Assembly (NCBI GenBank): GCA_027037705.1
Contig: JALVYZ010000340.1
Location: forward strand, 1-23,746
Direction: 5' to 3'
From: a bacterium
GTDB taxonomy: Bacteria > DYJV01 > JALVYZ01
Length of the DNA: 23,746 bases
Part shown: positions 8,366 through 16,427 of the stretch, in pieces
Layout: each line of letters begins with the position of its first letter
Position numbering within the stretch: position 1 is the stretch's first letter
Made by a program: the position numbers and the translations under genes
The notes under the pieces: generated by a model
Database searches by the model: none
Told to the model about the DNA's origin: nothing
The model's input: the letters and a program-made list of their open reading frames with translations, nothing else

Positions 8366-9352
8366 CTAATATTTAAGTCCAATAATTTCATTAACCTTAT
8401 CTACAGTTTCTTTTGCAATTTTTTTTGCTTTATTTGAACCTTCTTCTAAAATATCAAGAATTAAATTTTTATTTGAAATATATTTTTCCCTTTTTTCCTG
8501 AATTGGAGCTAATTTTTCAGAAATTCTTTTTAACAATATTTTTTTACAGTCAAAACATCCAATTCCAGCCTTTGGACATTCTTTATTAATCATTTCAAGT
8601 TCATTTTCAGTACAATAAATTTTATGAAAATTATAAGCAAGACATCTTTCAGGATCTCCAGGGTCTGTTCTTCTAACTCTATGAGTATCTGTAACTAAAT
8701 TTAAAACTTTTTTTTCTAAATCTTTTCCTTTATCAGATATAAAAATTGCATTATTATAACTTTTACTCATTTTTCTTCCATCAATTCCTGGAATTTTTGC
8801 AAAATCAGTTAAAATAGGTTCTGGCTCAATAAAAAAATTTGTTTTATAAATAAAGTTAAATCTTCTTGCTATTTCTCTTGATAATTCTAAATGAGGGATT
8901 TGATCCATGCCCACAGGAACATATTTTGCATGATAAATAATAATATCAGCGGTTTGAAGAACAGGATAACCTAAGAATCCGTAATTATTTATATCTTTAT
9001 TTTTTATTTCATTTTTCATTTCTTTGTATGTTGGATTTCTTTCAAGCCATCCTAAAGGTGTTATCATTGATAAAAGTAAATGTAATTCTGCATGTTCTTT
9101 AACTTTTGATTGGATAAAAAGAGTTGATTTTTCAGGGTTAAGACCAACTGCAAGCCAATCAGCTACCATTTCAATTGTATTATTTTTTATTTCATGTGAA
9201 ATTTTGTAATCAGTTGTTAATGCATGCCAGTCTGCTACAAAGTAGAAACATTCATATTTATCCTGTAATTCTTTCCAGTTTTGTAATACTCCATGTAAAT
9301 GTCCAAGATGAAGTTTACCAGTAGGTCTCATCCCACTTAAAACTCTGTCCAT
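8366..9352 (-). CDS. trpS: Tryptophanyl-tRNA synthetase
   Basis: A class I aminoacyl-tRNA synthetase that charges tRNA-Trp. It has the HIGH-type signature KLHLGHLHG near the N-terminus and the KMSKS loop as GRKMSKSYNN, plus TDTHRVRRTDPGDPE typical of the bacterial enzyme. I chose ATG at 9352 (328 residues) because GGAGG (9362-9358) stands five bases upstream. An in-frame GTG at 9364 would add four residues but would bury that site. A CPKAGIGCFDCKK segment gives a cysteine cluster near the C-terminal third, as seen in a subset of TrpS proteins. It sits between the M50 protease gene (stop at 9370) and tgt. Confidence 0.96.
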   Translation of the reverse strand: MDRVLSGMRPTGKLHLGHLHGVLQNWKELQDKYECFYFVADWHALTTDYKISHEIKNNTIEMVADWLAVGLNPEKSTLFIQSKVKEHAELHLLLSMITPLGWLERNPTYKEMKNEIKNKDINNYGFLGYPVLQTADIIIYHAKYVPVGMDQIPHLELSREIARRFNFIYKTNFFIEPEPILTDFAKIPGIDGRKMSKSYNNAIFISDKGKDLEKKVLNLVTDTHRVRRTDPGDPERCLAYNFHKIYCTENELEMINKECPKAGIGCFDCKKILLKRISEKLAPIQEKREKYISNKNLILDILEEGSNKAKKIAKETVDKVNEIIGLKY

Positions 9353-9369
9353 TTTTTCCTCCACAATGA

Positions 9370-9999
9370 TTAACTTAATAAATTGGTAAAGATATAAATT
9401 AAAGGTATTAAAATTTTATCAAGTATGTTTGTAAAAAGTAAAATCAAAATAATCACAAAACCAAATGGTTCAAGATAAGAGTAATATCTATTTAGATTTT
9501 CAGGTAAAATTGCCATTAATATTTTACTTCCATCAAGCGGTGGAATTGGAAGAAGATTAAAAAAACATAAGGCTATGTTTAATTGAACTGTAAATTTTAA
9601 AATTATTGCAAGAGGAAGCATTAATTTTGTATAAATAAACGTATTATGAACAGAAACACCATAAAGTAGTTTTAAAATAATACCAGCAATAAAAGCAATT
9701 AAAAAATTTGTTGCAGGTCCAGCAATTGAAACTAAAATAAGGTCTCTTCTAAAATTTCTAAAATACAATGGATTAATTGGTACAGGTTTAGCCCAACCAA
9801 TAATTCTTGTCACTAAAAATACAATAGTGCCAATTAAATCAAGATGTTTTAACGGATTTAAAGTTAGCCTTCCTGCATTTTTTGCTGTGGGATCTCCACA
9901 TAAATATGCAACATAACCATGAGCAAGTTCATGAAATACAACTGCCACTAATACTGGGAAGATTAATAAAGATATTTCTCTAATGTAATTCTCAATCAT
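9370..9999 (-). CDS. Site-2 protease-like M50 family intramembrane metalloprotease
   Basis: A 209-residue polytopic membrane protein. The zinc motif HELAH (His23, Glu24, His27) lies in the first long hydrophobic segment, and the third-ligand motif is PPLDG (Asp156-Gly157) in another; NPLKHLDLIGT (48-58) is typical of the short YwhC-like branch. About five to six membrane segments are visible. No PDZ or CBS domain is attached, unlike RseP or SpoIVFB. It overlaps the upstream nucleotidyltransferase by four bases (ATGA) and precedes trpS. Small M50 proteases next to trpS are common in bacteria; their substrates are mostly unknown. Confidence 0.9.
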   Translation of the reverse strand: MIENYIREISLLIFPVLVAVVFHELAHGYVAYLCGDPTAKNAGRLTLNPLKHLDLIGTIVFLVTRIIGWAKPVPINPLYFRNFRRDLILVSIAGPATNFLIAFIAGIILKLLYGVSVHNTFIYTKLMLPLAIILKFTVQLNIALCFFNLLPIPPLDGSKILMAILPENLNRYYSYLEPFGFVIILILLFTNILDKILIPLIYIFTNLLS

Positions 10000-10988
10000 A
10001 TTAACACCACAGAATTATCACCTATATCTATTGTTTGAAAATCACCTTTAATTAGAGCATTTTCACCAATTATAGAATTAGTTAGTTTTACATTTTCAAG
10101 TTCAGCATTGTTATTTATTATAGAATTTTTAATTATTGAATTGGTTATTTTTGCATCTTTTCCAATAGAAACATATGGACCTATTATTGAAGATTCTATT
10201 TTAGCTTCCACATTTATATATACAGGAGGGATTATAACGCAATTATTGAAATTTATTTCCTTTGAGTTGTCAAGTCTTTTTAGTAAAAATTTATTTGTCT
10301 CAAGTAATGCTTCTTTTGTCCCACAGTCAAGCCAGTAATCAATTGTTGGAGCTCCAAATTTAGCTCCATTTTCAATCATATATTTGAAAGCTGATGGTAA
10401 ATAATACTCACCTTTAGTAGTAATATTATTTTTTATTGTCCATTCAATTGCATCCATTAATTTTTTTCCATTTTTAATATAATAGAGACCAACTTGTGCT
10501 AAATTTGAAACTAATTCATCTGGTTTTTCAACCATATCTACAATTATTCCATCTTTAACAATATTAACTCCAAACCTTCTTGGATCTTCAACTTCTTTTG
10601 AAAAGATTAATCCATCAAGATTTTTTGATAGTTCTGAAATCTTTGTAAGATCTGTAATGAACATTGTATCATTAAACACAATTAAAATATCTTCTTCACC
10701 AACTAAATCTTTTGCAAGCCATATTGCATGAGCTGGACCTTTTCTTTCTTTTTGAACAACATACTTAACCTTTAAATTGGGATATTTTTTATTAATAAAT
10801 TCTTTAATTTGAGACCCATTTTCATCTGTAATAAAGATAAACTCATTATCTCCATTAAGAGTAAGAAGGTTGTTCATTATATGTTCAAGAACAGTTTTTC
10901 CTGCCACAGTAACAAGAGATTTAGCTTTTGAATAAGTGTGTGGTCTTAATCTTGTCCCTTTGCCTGCAACAGGTAATATAATTTTCAT
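9996..10988 (-). CDS. Sugar-1-phosphate nucleotidyltransferase with C-terminal beta-helix
   Basis: 330 residues. The N-terminal domain begins MKIILPVAGKGTRLRPHT, the nucleotide-binding GxGTRLRP signature of glucose-1-phosphate thymidylyl/uridylyltransferases (Gly9, Gly11, Thr12, Arg13), followed by KSLVTVAGK, the acceptor-side DTMF motif and DCGTKEALLETN. The last ~90 residues show hexapeptide-like repeats (SSIIGPYVSIGKDAKITNS, NSIIGENALIKGD), a left-handed beta-helix. Together these make an NDP-sugar pyrophosphorylase; whether it uses UTP, dTTP or another nucleotide, and which sugar, is unclear. It starts immediately after the small lipoprotein gene and overlaps the M50 gene, so it is in the same transcript. 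Confidence 0.9.
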   Translation of the reverse strand: MKIILPVAGKGTRLRPHTYSKAKSLVTVAGKTVLEHIMNNLLTLNGDNEFIFITDENGSQIKEFINKKYPNLKVKYVVQKERKGPAHAIWLAKDLVGEEDILIVFNDTMFITDLTKISELSKNLDGLIFSKEVEDPRRFGVNIVKDGIIVDMVEKPDELVSNLAQVGLYYIKNGKKLMDAIEWTIKNNITTKGEYYLPSAFKYMIENGAKFGAPTIDYWLDCGTKEALLETNKFLLKRLDNSKEINFNNCVIIPPVYINVEAKIESSIIGPYVSIGKDAKITNSIIKNSIINNNAELENVKLTNSIIGENALIKGDFQTIDIGDNSVVLI

Positions 10989-11270
10989 TTAAAGCTCCTG
11001 AACAACTACTGTTCCACTAATTTTTACTTCTTTACCATTGTTATCAATAAATGAAATATATGCTCCTTGAACTTCAATTTTAAATCTACCTTTCCACTGT
11101 TTGATTATATTTCCATTACAGTCATATAAAGTAACAATTCTTTTTAAACCTATAATATCTGATTTAAAGTGTTTAAGCTCTTTTCTTTGTTTTTCAGTGC
11201 AAGATAAAATAAAAATTGAGAATAAAATAAAGATAATAATTAACACTTGTTTTTTAATTTTGATTGTCAT
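10989..11270 (-). CDS. Small lipoprotein of unknown function
   Basis: 93 residues with a classic lipoprotein signal: basic start (MTIKIKKQ), hydrophobic core and lipobox FILSC with Cys24. The mature part, about 70 residues, contains HFKSDIIGLKRIVTLYD, then GNIIKQWKGRFKIE and repeated beta-strand-like segments ending GKEVKISGTVVVQEL. Similar small lipoproteins with an 'FKSxxxGLxRxVTLY' core occur in many diderm genomes and some phages; their function is not known to me. It is the first gene of the minus run, with GGAGG at 11284-11280 before the ATG, and its stop is adjacent to the nucleotidyltransferase start. Confidence 0.8.
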   Translation of the reverse strand: MTIKIKKQVLIIIFILFSIFILSCTEKQRKELKHFKSDIIGLKRIVTLYDCNGNIIKQWKGRFKIEVQGAYISFIDNNGKEVKISGTVVVQEL

Positions 11271-11297
11271 ATATTAATACCTCCATTGTGATAAGCT

Positions 11298-11326
11298 GTA
11301 ATACAGGAAATTAAAAAAAAATTCAA
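11298..11326 (-). promoter_or_regulatory. Probable sigma70 promoter of the lipoprotein-to-tgt run
   Basis: The minus strand has TTGAAT (11326-11321), a 17-base spacer containing an eight-T tract, and TATTAC (11303-11298). This lies about 28 bases upstream of the lipoprotein start, in the 73-base divergent gap before the PHP gene. The -35 matches 5/6 of the consensus and the -10 matches 4/6. Confidence 0.5.
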
Positions 11327-11343
11327 CAAATAATGGGGTTATA

Positions 11344-12183
11344 ATGGGAATAATTGATTTACATACACATTCTACTTTTTCAGACGGAACATTAACACCT
11401 GAAGAAATTATTAAATTAGCAGAGAAGATTCAATTATCTGCTGTTGCATTAACAGACCATGATACTGTAAGTGGACTTGATGATTTTATGAATTTTGATG
11501 CTTGTAATGTTGAAAAAATTCCAGGTGTTGAAATAAGTGTTCAGATGAAAGGATACAATTTTCACATGGTTGGATTATTTATTGATAAGTCAAATGGAAT
11601 TATAGAAGAAAAACTTCAAATATTACAAAACGAAAGGGCAAATAGAAATTATAAAATTATTGAAAAACTAAATCAGCTTGGATTTAAAATTTCAATTGAT
11701 GAATTAATGGAAATAGCTGGAGAGCAACTCGGAAGACCTCACATTGCAACATTACTATTTAAAAAGGGTTATTGTTCTTCGCCTAAAGAGGCATTTGAAA
11801 AATTTTTAAAAAAAGGAGCACCAGCTTATTTTGATAAATTTAGATATTCTCCAGAAGAAGCAATTAAAATGATACATTCTTCAAATGGGATTGCAATAAT
11901 CGCGCATCCAGGACTTATAAATATTAGCAATAGAGAAAAAGTAGAATTAATAAAGTATTTAAAAAATATCGGACTTGATGGTATAGAGGTGTTTTATTCA
12001 GATCATACCAAAGAAGATGAAAAATTTTTTTATGAAATAGCTATGAGAGAAAATCTATTAATTTCAGGAGGAAGTGATTTTCATGGAGAGAATAAAAAAG
12101 GAATAGAATTAGGCACAGGACGAGGAAATTTAAATATAGATTATAAATATTTAGAAAAAATGAAACAATATTTAGGAGTTTAA
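11344..12183 (+). CDS. PHP-domain phosphoesterase (RNase AM / nucleoside bisphosphate phosphatase type)
   Basis: 279 residues of a PHP metallophosphoesterase. Metal ligands are seen in IDLHTHSTFSDG (His7, His9, Asp14), ALTDHDTVSG, a Glu in PGVEIS, IIAHPGL and GGSDFHG near the C-terminus. This order matches the YciV/TrpH group, which removes 3'-phosphate from 3',5'-nucleotides and, in E. coli, trims the 5' ends of rRNA (RNase AM). The neighbouring def-fmt genes suggest a translation-related role, but that is inference. It starts a four-gene plus-strand cluster; def follows after one base. Confidence 0.88.
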   Translation: MGIIDLHTHSTFSDGTLTPEEIIKLAEKIQLSAVALTDHDTVSGLDDFMNFDACNVEKIPGVEISVQMKGYNFHMVGLFIDKSNGIIEEKLQILQNERANRNYKIIEKLNQLGFKISIDELMEIAGEQLGRPHIATLLFKKGYCSSPKEAFEKFLKKGAPAYFDKFRYSPEEAIKMIHSSNGIAIIAHPGLINISNREKVELIKYLKNIGLDGIEVFYSDHTKEDEKFFYEIAMRENLLISGGSDFHGENKKGIELGTGRGNLNIDYKYLEKMKQYLGV

Positions 12184-12184
12184 A

Positions 12185-12715
12185 ATGAGTATTTTAAACA
12201 TCGTAACTTTTCCAGATTCAAAATTAAGAGAAAAATCAAAAGAAATTGAAAAAATTGATGAAAACATAAAAAAGCTTGTAGATGATATGATTGAAACAAT
12301 GATTGAAAATAAAGGATTAGGGTTGGCTGCAATTCAGGTAGGTGTGCCATTAAGACTTTTTATTATTGATTGGAGAGGTGTAGGAGAAGATGGTGAAAAT
12401 GATCATAAAAATCATGATATAAAGGTTTTCATAAATCCAAGAATTTTAAATTTAGAAAAGAAATTCATAATGGAAAATGAAGGATGTTTAAGTCTTCCAG
12501 ATTTGAGGGCAGATATTGAAAGGTATTATATTGCTGAAGTTGAGGCGTTTGATTTAAGCGGAAAAAAATTTAAATTAAAAGGTGAAGATATTTTAGGGGT
12601 TGCAATTCAACATGAGTATGAACATTTAGAAGGAAAACTATTTATTGATAAATTAAGTCCAGTCAAAAGAAGATTTTTATTAAAAGAATATAAGAAAAAG
12701 AGGAAAAATGATTAA
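12185..12715 (+). CDS. def: Peptide deformylase
   Basis: A 176-residue metalloenzyme that removes the formyl group from nascent proteins. All three motifs are present: GLGLAAIQVG (44-53), EGCLS with metal ligand Cys101, and QHEYEHLEG with His143, Glu144 and His147. The last motif usually reads HExDH; here Asp is Glu (HEYEH), which should not affect the ligands. A short acidic/polar insert (GVGEDGENDHKNHD, about 65-78) follows strand 3. The gene begins one base after the PHP gene and overlaps fmt by eight bases, so the formyl adding and removing enzymes are coupled. Confidence 0.96.
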   Translation: MSILNIVTFPDSKLREKSKEIEKIDENIKKLVDDMIETMIENKGLGLAAIQVGVPLRLFIIDWRGVGEDGENDHKNHDIKVFINPRILNLEKKFIMENEGCLSLPDLRADIERYYIAEVEAFDLSGKKFKLKGEDILGVAIQHEYEHLEGKLFIDKLSPVKRRFLLKEYKKKRKND

Positions 12716-13658
12716 TATATTATTTATTGGTTCTGGAGAATTTGCTGTTCCTTTTTTAGATTATTTAAATCGTAAAGATAATATAAATATTGTAGCAGTT
12801 GTTACTCAAGTCGATAAACCTGGAGGGAGAGGAAAAAAATTATTGCCTACTCCTGTTAAAGAAGCTGCAATAAGATTAAATTTAGATGTATTACAGCCTG
12901 AAAATATAAATTCGTCTGAAATAATAGATTTTATTAAAAAAAATGAAATAAAAATAAATGTTGTCATATCTTATGGTCAGATTATTAAAAAAGAAATTTT
13001 TTTATGTCCTATCTATAATTCAATTAATGTACATCCTTCTTTGCTTCCAAAATATAGAGGTGCATCTCCTATTCAAAATGTATTATTAAATGGAGAAAAA
13101 GAAACAGGAGTTTCAATTATTGAAATTGATGAAAAAATGGATGCTGGAGATATTCTGGCACAAAAAAAAATAGAAATTTCTATTGATGATGATTTTTATT
13201 CATTGAGTAAAAAGTTAGAGGAAGAGGGAAAAAAGCTTTTATATGATACTATTTTAAAGATTGAAAAAAATGAAATTACAAAGATTTCTCAGAATGATGA
13301 AGAGGCAACATACTGTAAGAAAATTTTTAAAAAAGATGGATTAATTAACTGGAAAGAATCTTCTTTTAAAATATACAATAAAATAAGAGCATTTGTTAAA
13401 TGGCCAGTTGCTTTTACTTATTATGAAAAAAATTTAATAAAAATTTACAAAGCAAAATTAACAGATTTAGAATACGATTATCAACCTGGAACTATTTATA
13501 GAATTGATAAAAAAAATTTTGGTGTTATCTGTGGAGATAAAAAATTATTAAAAATTGAAAAATTACAGATACAGGGAAAAAAGATAGTATCAGCAGGTGA
13601 TTTTTTAAATGGATATCCTCTTAAAACAGGAGATAAATTTATAAGTGAATCCAGATAG
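12708..13658 (+). CDS. fmt: Methionyl-tRNA formyltransferase
   Basis: 316 residues, the normal Fmt length. The N-terminal Rossmann-like catalytic domain shows VVTQVDKPGGRG, SYGQIIKK, then VHPSLLPKYRGASP with the conserved Asn-x-His, and DEKMDAGDILAQ with the catalytic Asp. The C-terminal domain begins with KDGLINWKESSFKIYNKIRAF, the tRNA-binding OB-fold region typical of Fmt. It formylates Met-tRNA-fMet using 10-formyl-THF. It overlaps def upstream (eight bases) and DUF116 downstream (14 bases). Confidence 0.97.
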   Translation: MINILFIGSGEFAVPFLDYLNRKDNINIVAVVTQVDKPGGRGKKLLPTPVKEAAIRLNLDVLQPENINSSEIIDFIKKNEIKINVVISYGQIIKKEIFLCPIYNSINVHPSLLPKYRGASPIQNVLLNGEKETGVSIIEIDEKMDAGDILAQKKIEISIDDDFYSLSKKLEEEGKKLLYDTILKIEKNEITKISQNDEEATYCKKIFKKDGLINWKESSFKIYNKIRAFVKWPVAFTYYEKNLIKIYKAKLTDLEYDYQPGTIYRIDKKNFGVICGDKKLLKIEKLQIQGKKIVSAGDFLNGYPLKTGDKFISESR

Positions 13659-14403
13659 GCCAAAAAAAAGATTATTTATTTCACTGCTACTTGCAACAGC
13701 TTTAATAATTTATCTAATATTTACAATTCTTTATATTATCCCTGCTATTGGCTTTAATAATCTACCTGAATTACTTAAATATCTATTCTATTTTATATTA
13801 ATTTTTATTCCTCTTTCAATATCTGTTCTTGTTTTGATACTTGTTGTTGCAATTTTAAGAGGAAAAGATTTCACAAAAATAAAAAAAATAAGGGTAATTG
13901 CAATTAAGGTTCTATATCCACTTGTAACTTTAATTGGCAATTTATTTAAAATTGATATAGATAAAATAAGATCTTCTTTTATTGAAATAAATAATTCACT
14001 CCTATCTCCACTAAAGAATAAATATAAAAAAGAAGAAATTTTAATTTTACTTCCTCATTGTTTGCAATATAATGAATGCAACATAAAAATAACAAATAAT
14101 ATTGAGAATTGCAAAAGGTGCGGGAAGTGTAAGGTTAAAGATATTTTAGAAATTGCAGAAGAAAATGGAATTCATGTTGGAATTGCTACTGGTGGAACAA
14201 TGGCAAGAAAAATTGTAAAAGATATAAAGCCTAAATTTATAATTGCTGTTGCCTGTGAAAGAGATCTTGCAAGTGGTATTCAGGATAGCTATCCTTTGCC
14301 AGTATATGGTATTCCCAACAACAGGCCTTTTGGTCCCTGCTTTAACACAGACCTTGATTTAGAAAAATTAAAATTTGCAATTAAATATTTTGTGAAATCT
14401 TAA
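13645..14403 (+). CDS. DUF116 membrane-anchored cysteine-rich protein
   Basis: 252 residues from GTG at 13645. Two membrane helices (about 10-32 and 40-70) precede a cytosolic domain with cysteines in LPHCLQYNECNIK and ENCKRCGKCK, a pattern that could bind an iron-sulfur cluster or zinc. The sequence GIATGGTMARKIVKDIKP and AVACERDLASGIQD is characteristic of DUF116. The family often sits beside fmt in Deferribacteres, Deltaproteobacteria and Clostridia; its biochemical role is unknown to me. Its start overlaps the end of fmt by 14 bases, so it is the last gene of the PHP-def-fmt transcript. Confidence 0.85.
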   Translation: MNPDRPKKRLFISLLLATALIIYLIFTILYIIPAIGFNNLPELLKYLFYFILIFIPLSISVLVLILVVAILRGKDFTKIKKIRVIAIKVLYPLVTLIGNLFKIDIDKIRSSFIEINNSLLSPLKNKYKKEEILILLPHCLQYNECNIKITNNIENCKRCGKCKVKDILEIAEENGIHVGIATGGTMARKIVKDIKPKFIIAVACERDLASGIQDSYPLPVYGIPNNRPFGPCFNTDLDLEKLKFAIKYFVKS

Positions 14404-14418
14404 ATTTTTTAATTCGTG

Positions 14419-14446
14419 TTGACTTTTTTTAATTCATTTCTATAAA
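14419..14446 (+). promoter_or_regulatory. Sigma70-type promoter for the radical SAM gene
   Basis: TTGACT (14419-14424), a 16-base spacer and TATAAA (14441-14446) lie 18 bases upstream of the ATG; both hexamers match the consensus in 5 of 6 positions. The binding site GGGGTGAGG follows. Confidence 0.65.
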
Positions 14447-14464
14447 ATAACTAAGGGGTGAGGA

Positions 14465-15607
14465 ATGATTGCTCTTTCAAAATTTTTTGAGACAAATTCA
14501 TTAAATGATATTGTCTGTTCGATTAAAAAACCTCGTAGTTATTACTTAAAAAATTCATTAAGAGGTTTTAAATCCTGGTTAATTCCATACATTAAATCAC
14601 AATTAAATAAAAAAAATTTCTCTCCAGTTTTAGCATACCTCTATACAGATTTAGATTGTAATATAAAATGTAGATACTGTTACAGTCAGGGGACACATAT
14701 TCCTGGAATGACAATGGATGTTGCTAAAAAATGTGTTGATTGGTTGCATTCAATTGGATGCAGGGTTTTAGCTTATATGGGAGGTGAGCCATTAGTTAGA
14801 AAAGATTTTATTATTGATTTAACAGAATATGCTGTGAAAAAAGGTTTTTTTGTTTATCTTCCAACAAATGGTTATCTACTTGACAAAGAGTTTATTGATG
14901 CAATTGGAAAAGCTGGGGTTGCAGCAATAAATTTTGCAGTTGATGTTGTAAACCCAAAACCTGGACTCCCTAAAGCTTTAAGTAAGGTTTATAAACAACT
15001 TGAATGGCTATTGGAAAAAGAACCTGAGTATGGTTATATTACATTTTTTAATATAAATATTACAAGAAAAAATATTGAGGATGTTAAAGTTTTAACAGAA
15101 ATTGCAAATAAAATAGGAATTGCTACAGATTACCATATTAATGAACCTCCTCCCATTGATTATGAACATTTTAAATATAAAGATGATGGATGGTGGATTA
15201 CTCCAGATGAATTTGAGGAAGTGGATAAATTAGTTGATTGGCTAATTGAAAAAAATAAATCTGGTTTTACAATGGTTAATTCAATTGAACATTTAAAATT
15301 AATTAAAGACTTTATTAGAGGTAATTTAAAACCATGGAATTGCAGAGCTGGTGAAATTACAATGGTGATAAGGCTTGATGGTTCGTTTGCTCCTTGTTTT
15401 GAGATGTATGGTAGTGAAAAAGATTGGGGAGATGTTTTCAGAGGACCTAAATTTGATCAAAATAAATTAAGAGAGTTAAAGAAAAAATGCTCAAAACATT
15501 GTCTTAGTACATGCAACTTTCAGGTTTATCACTACACTAAATCTTATCTTTATTCTCTACAGTGGGTAATAAAACATGCTTATTCTGATTTATTTGGCAC
15601 TTCTTAA
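14465..15607 (+). CDS. Radical SAM protein with SPASM-like C-terminus, function unknown
   Basis: 380 residues. The radical SAM cluster motif is CNIKCRYC (Cys65, Cys69, Cys72), preceded by YLYTDLD. AYMGGEPLVRKD matches the SAM-binding GGEP motif, and the TIM-barrel core follows. The C-terminal part has cysteines in WNCRAGEITM, APCFEMYG, KKKCSKHCLSTCNF, a SPASM/twitch-like set for an auxiliary iron-sulfur cluster. SPASM proteins modify peptides or proteins, or act as dehydrogenases on small molecules. No peptide precursor or partner is evident nearby; DUF116 upstream and the metal-binding protein downstream are the only neighbours. It has its own promoter and a good binding site. Its 3' end overlaps the convergent binding-protein gene by 71 bases. 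Confidence 0.85.
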   Translation: MIALSKFFETNSLNDIVCSIKKPRSYYLKNSLRGFKSWLIPYIKSQLNKKNFSPVLAYLYTDLDCNIKCRYCYSQGTHIPGMTMDVAKKCVDWLHSIGCRVLAYMGGEPLVRKDFIIDLTEYAVKKGFFVYLPTNGYLLDKEFIDAIGKAGVAAINFAVDVVNPKPGLPKALSKVYKQLEWLLEKEPEYGYITFFNINITRKNIEDVKVLTEIANKIGIATDYHINEPPPIDYEHFKYKDDGWWITPDEFEEVDKLVDWLIEKNKSGFTMVNSIEHLKLIKDFIRGNLKPWNCRAGEITMVIRLDGSFAPCFEMYGSEKDWGDVFRGPKFDQNKLRELKKKCSKHCLSTCNFQVYHYTKSYLYSLQWVIKHAYSDLFGTS

Positions 15608-16427
15608 ATGATAGTAAAATTTTATTTAAAATTTTTTCAATATATGATAAATATGAGTTTTCTCCACTTCCAAGAGGATCAATTTTTACAAAATTTACAT
15701 TTAAATCATTTTTTAAATTATTAATTATATTTGAATGGATATTGGAACTATATAATATTATTTTAACATTATATTTTTTTGCTTCTTTTATTAATTTTAG
15801 GTAATGTTTTATCGATAATGTTTGATGTTCTGAGACAAATACCACATCAATAATATTTAAGTTAAAATCATAAGCAAGGTAATCAAAAGCTGGGTGTATT
15901 TCTATAATATTTTTATTTTTAATTTTTGAAAATTTTAGCTTAAAGTTTTGTATTAATATTTTTAATTTTGATTGAAATTGACTCGCTTTTTTACAAATTA
16001 TTTCTTTATTTTCAGGGAATTTTTTTGTTAAAATTTGTTTGATAATATCAATATGTTTTAACATGGTTTGGGGTGATAACCATATATGAGGATTTCTATG
16101 TGGAGGGTTTAAGTAATATTTATATGCATTTTTCTTTAAATTTTTTTCAATCCATCCATCAAAATCTTTCTGTACTCCTATAAAAATATCTGCTTTTTCA
16201 ATTAATTTAATAGTAGAGGGAGTAGGCTCAAAAAAATGAGGATTTGAATTTACTGGAATTATATTTATAACTTTTACATTATTAGGTACAAGCTCTTTTA
16301 AAAATAACTTTAACGGATAAACACTTGTAATTATATTATTATTATTTGCATGTAAAAATGAAAAAGAAAGCAGGCTATATAAAATAGCCAAGCTTTTCAG
16401 AAATTTTCCTTGCGCCTTCAACAACAA
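15537..16427 (-). CDS. ZnuA-like metal-binding periplasmic protein (ABC transporter substrate-binding type)
   Basis: About 296 residues of the cluster 9 (TroA/ZnuA) family. Expected metal ligands occur in SNPHFFEPTPS, RNPHIWLSP and EIHPAFDYLAYDF, with a late Asp in VKIDPLGSG; the usual FxExxxS segment reads LYSSNIHS instead. A signal sequence (FLKSLAILYSLLSFSFLHA) is clear. The start is uncertain because there is no ATG: TTG at 16427 has GAGGAG ten bases upstream, TTG at 16391 and 16457 are also possible, and all but the last few bases lie inside the iclR gene. No permease or ATPase gene is adjacent. Likely Zn or Mn uptake, co-transcribed with iclR. Confidence 0.78.
   Translation of the reverse strand: MLLKAQGKFLKSLAILYSLLSFSFLHANNNNIITSVYPLKLFLKELVPNNVKVINIIPVNSNPHFFEPTPSTIKLIEKADIFIGVQKDFDGWIEKNLKKNAYKYYLNPPHRNPHIWLSPQTMLKHIDIIKQILTKKFPENKEIICKKASQFQSKLKILIQNFKLKFSKIKNKNIIEIHPAFDYLAYDFNLNIIDVVFVSEHQTLSIKHYLKLIKEAKKYNVKIILYSSNIHSNIINNLKNDLNVNFVKIDPLGSGENSYLSYIEKILNKILLSFKKCQINQNKHVLLPTVENKDKI

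Noticed and set aside
9353-9364. GTG start giving trpS four extra residues
   Set aside because: The GTG overlaps the GGAGG that is ideally spaced for the ATG at 9352.
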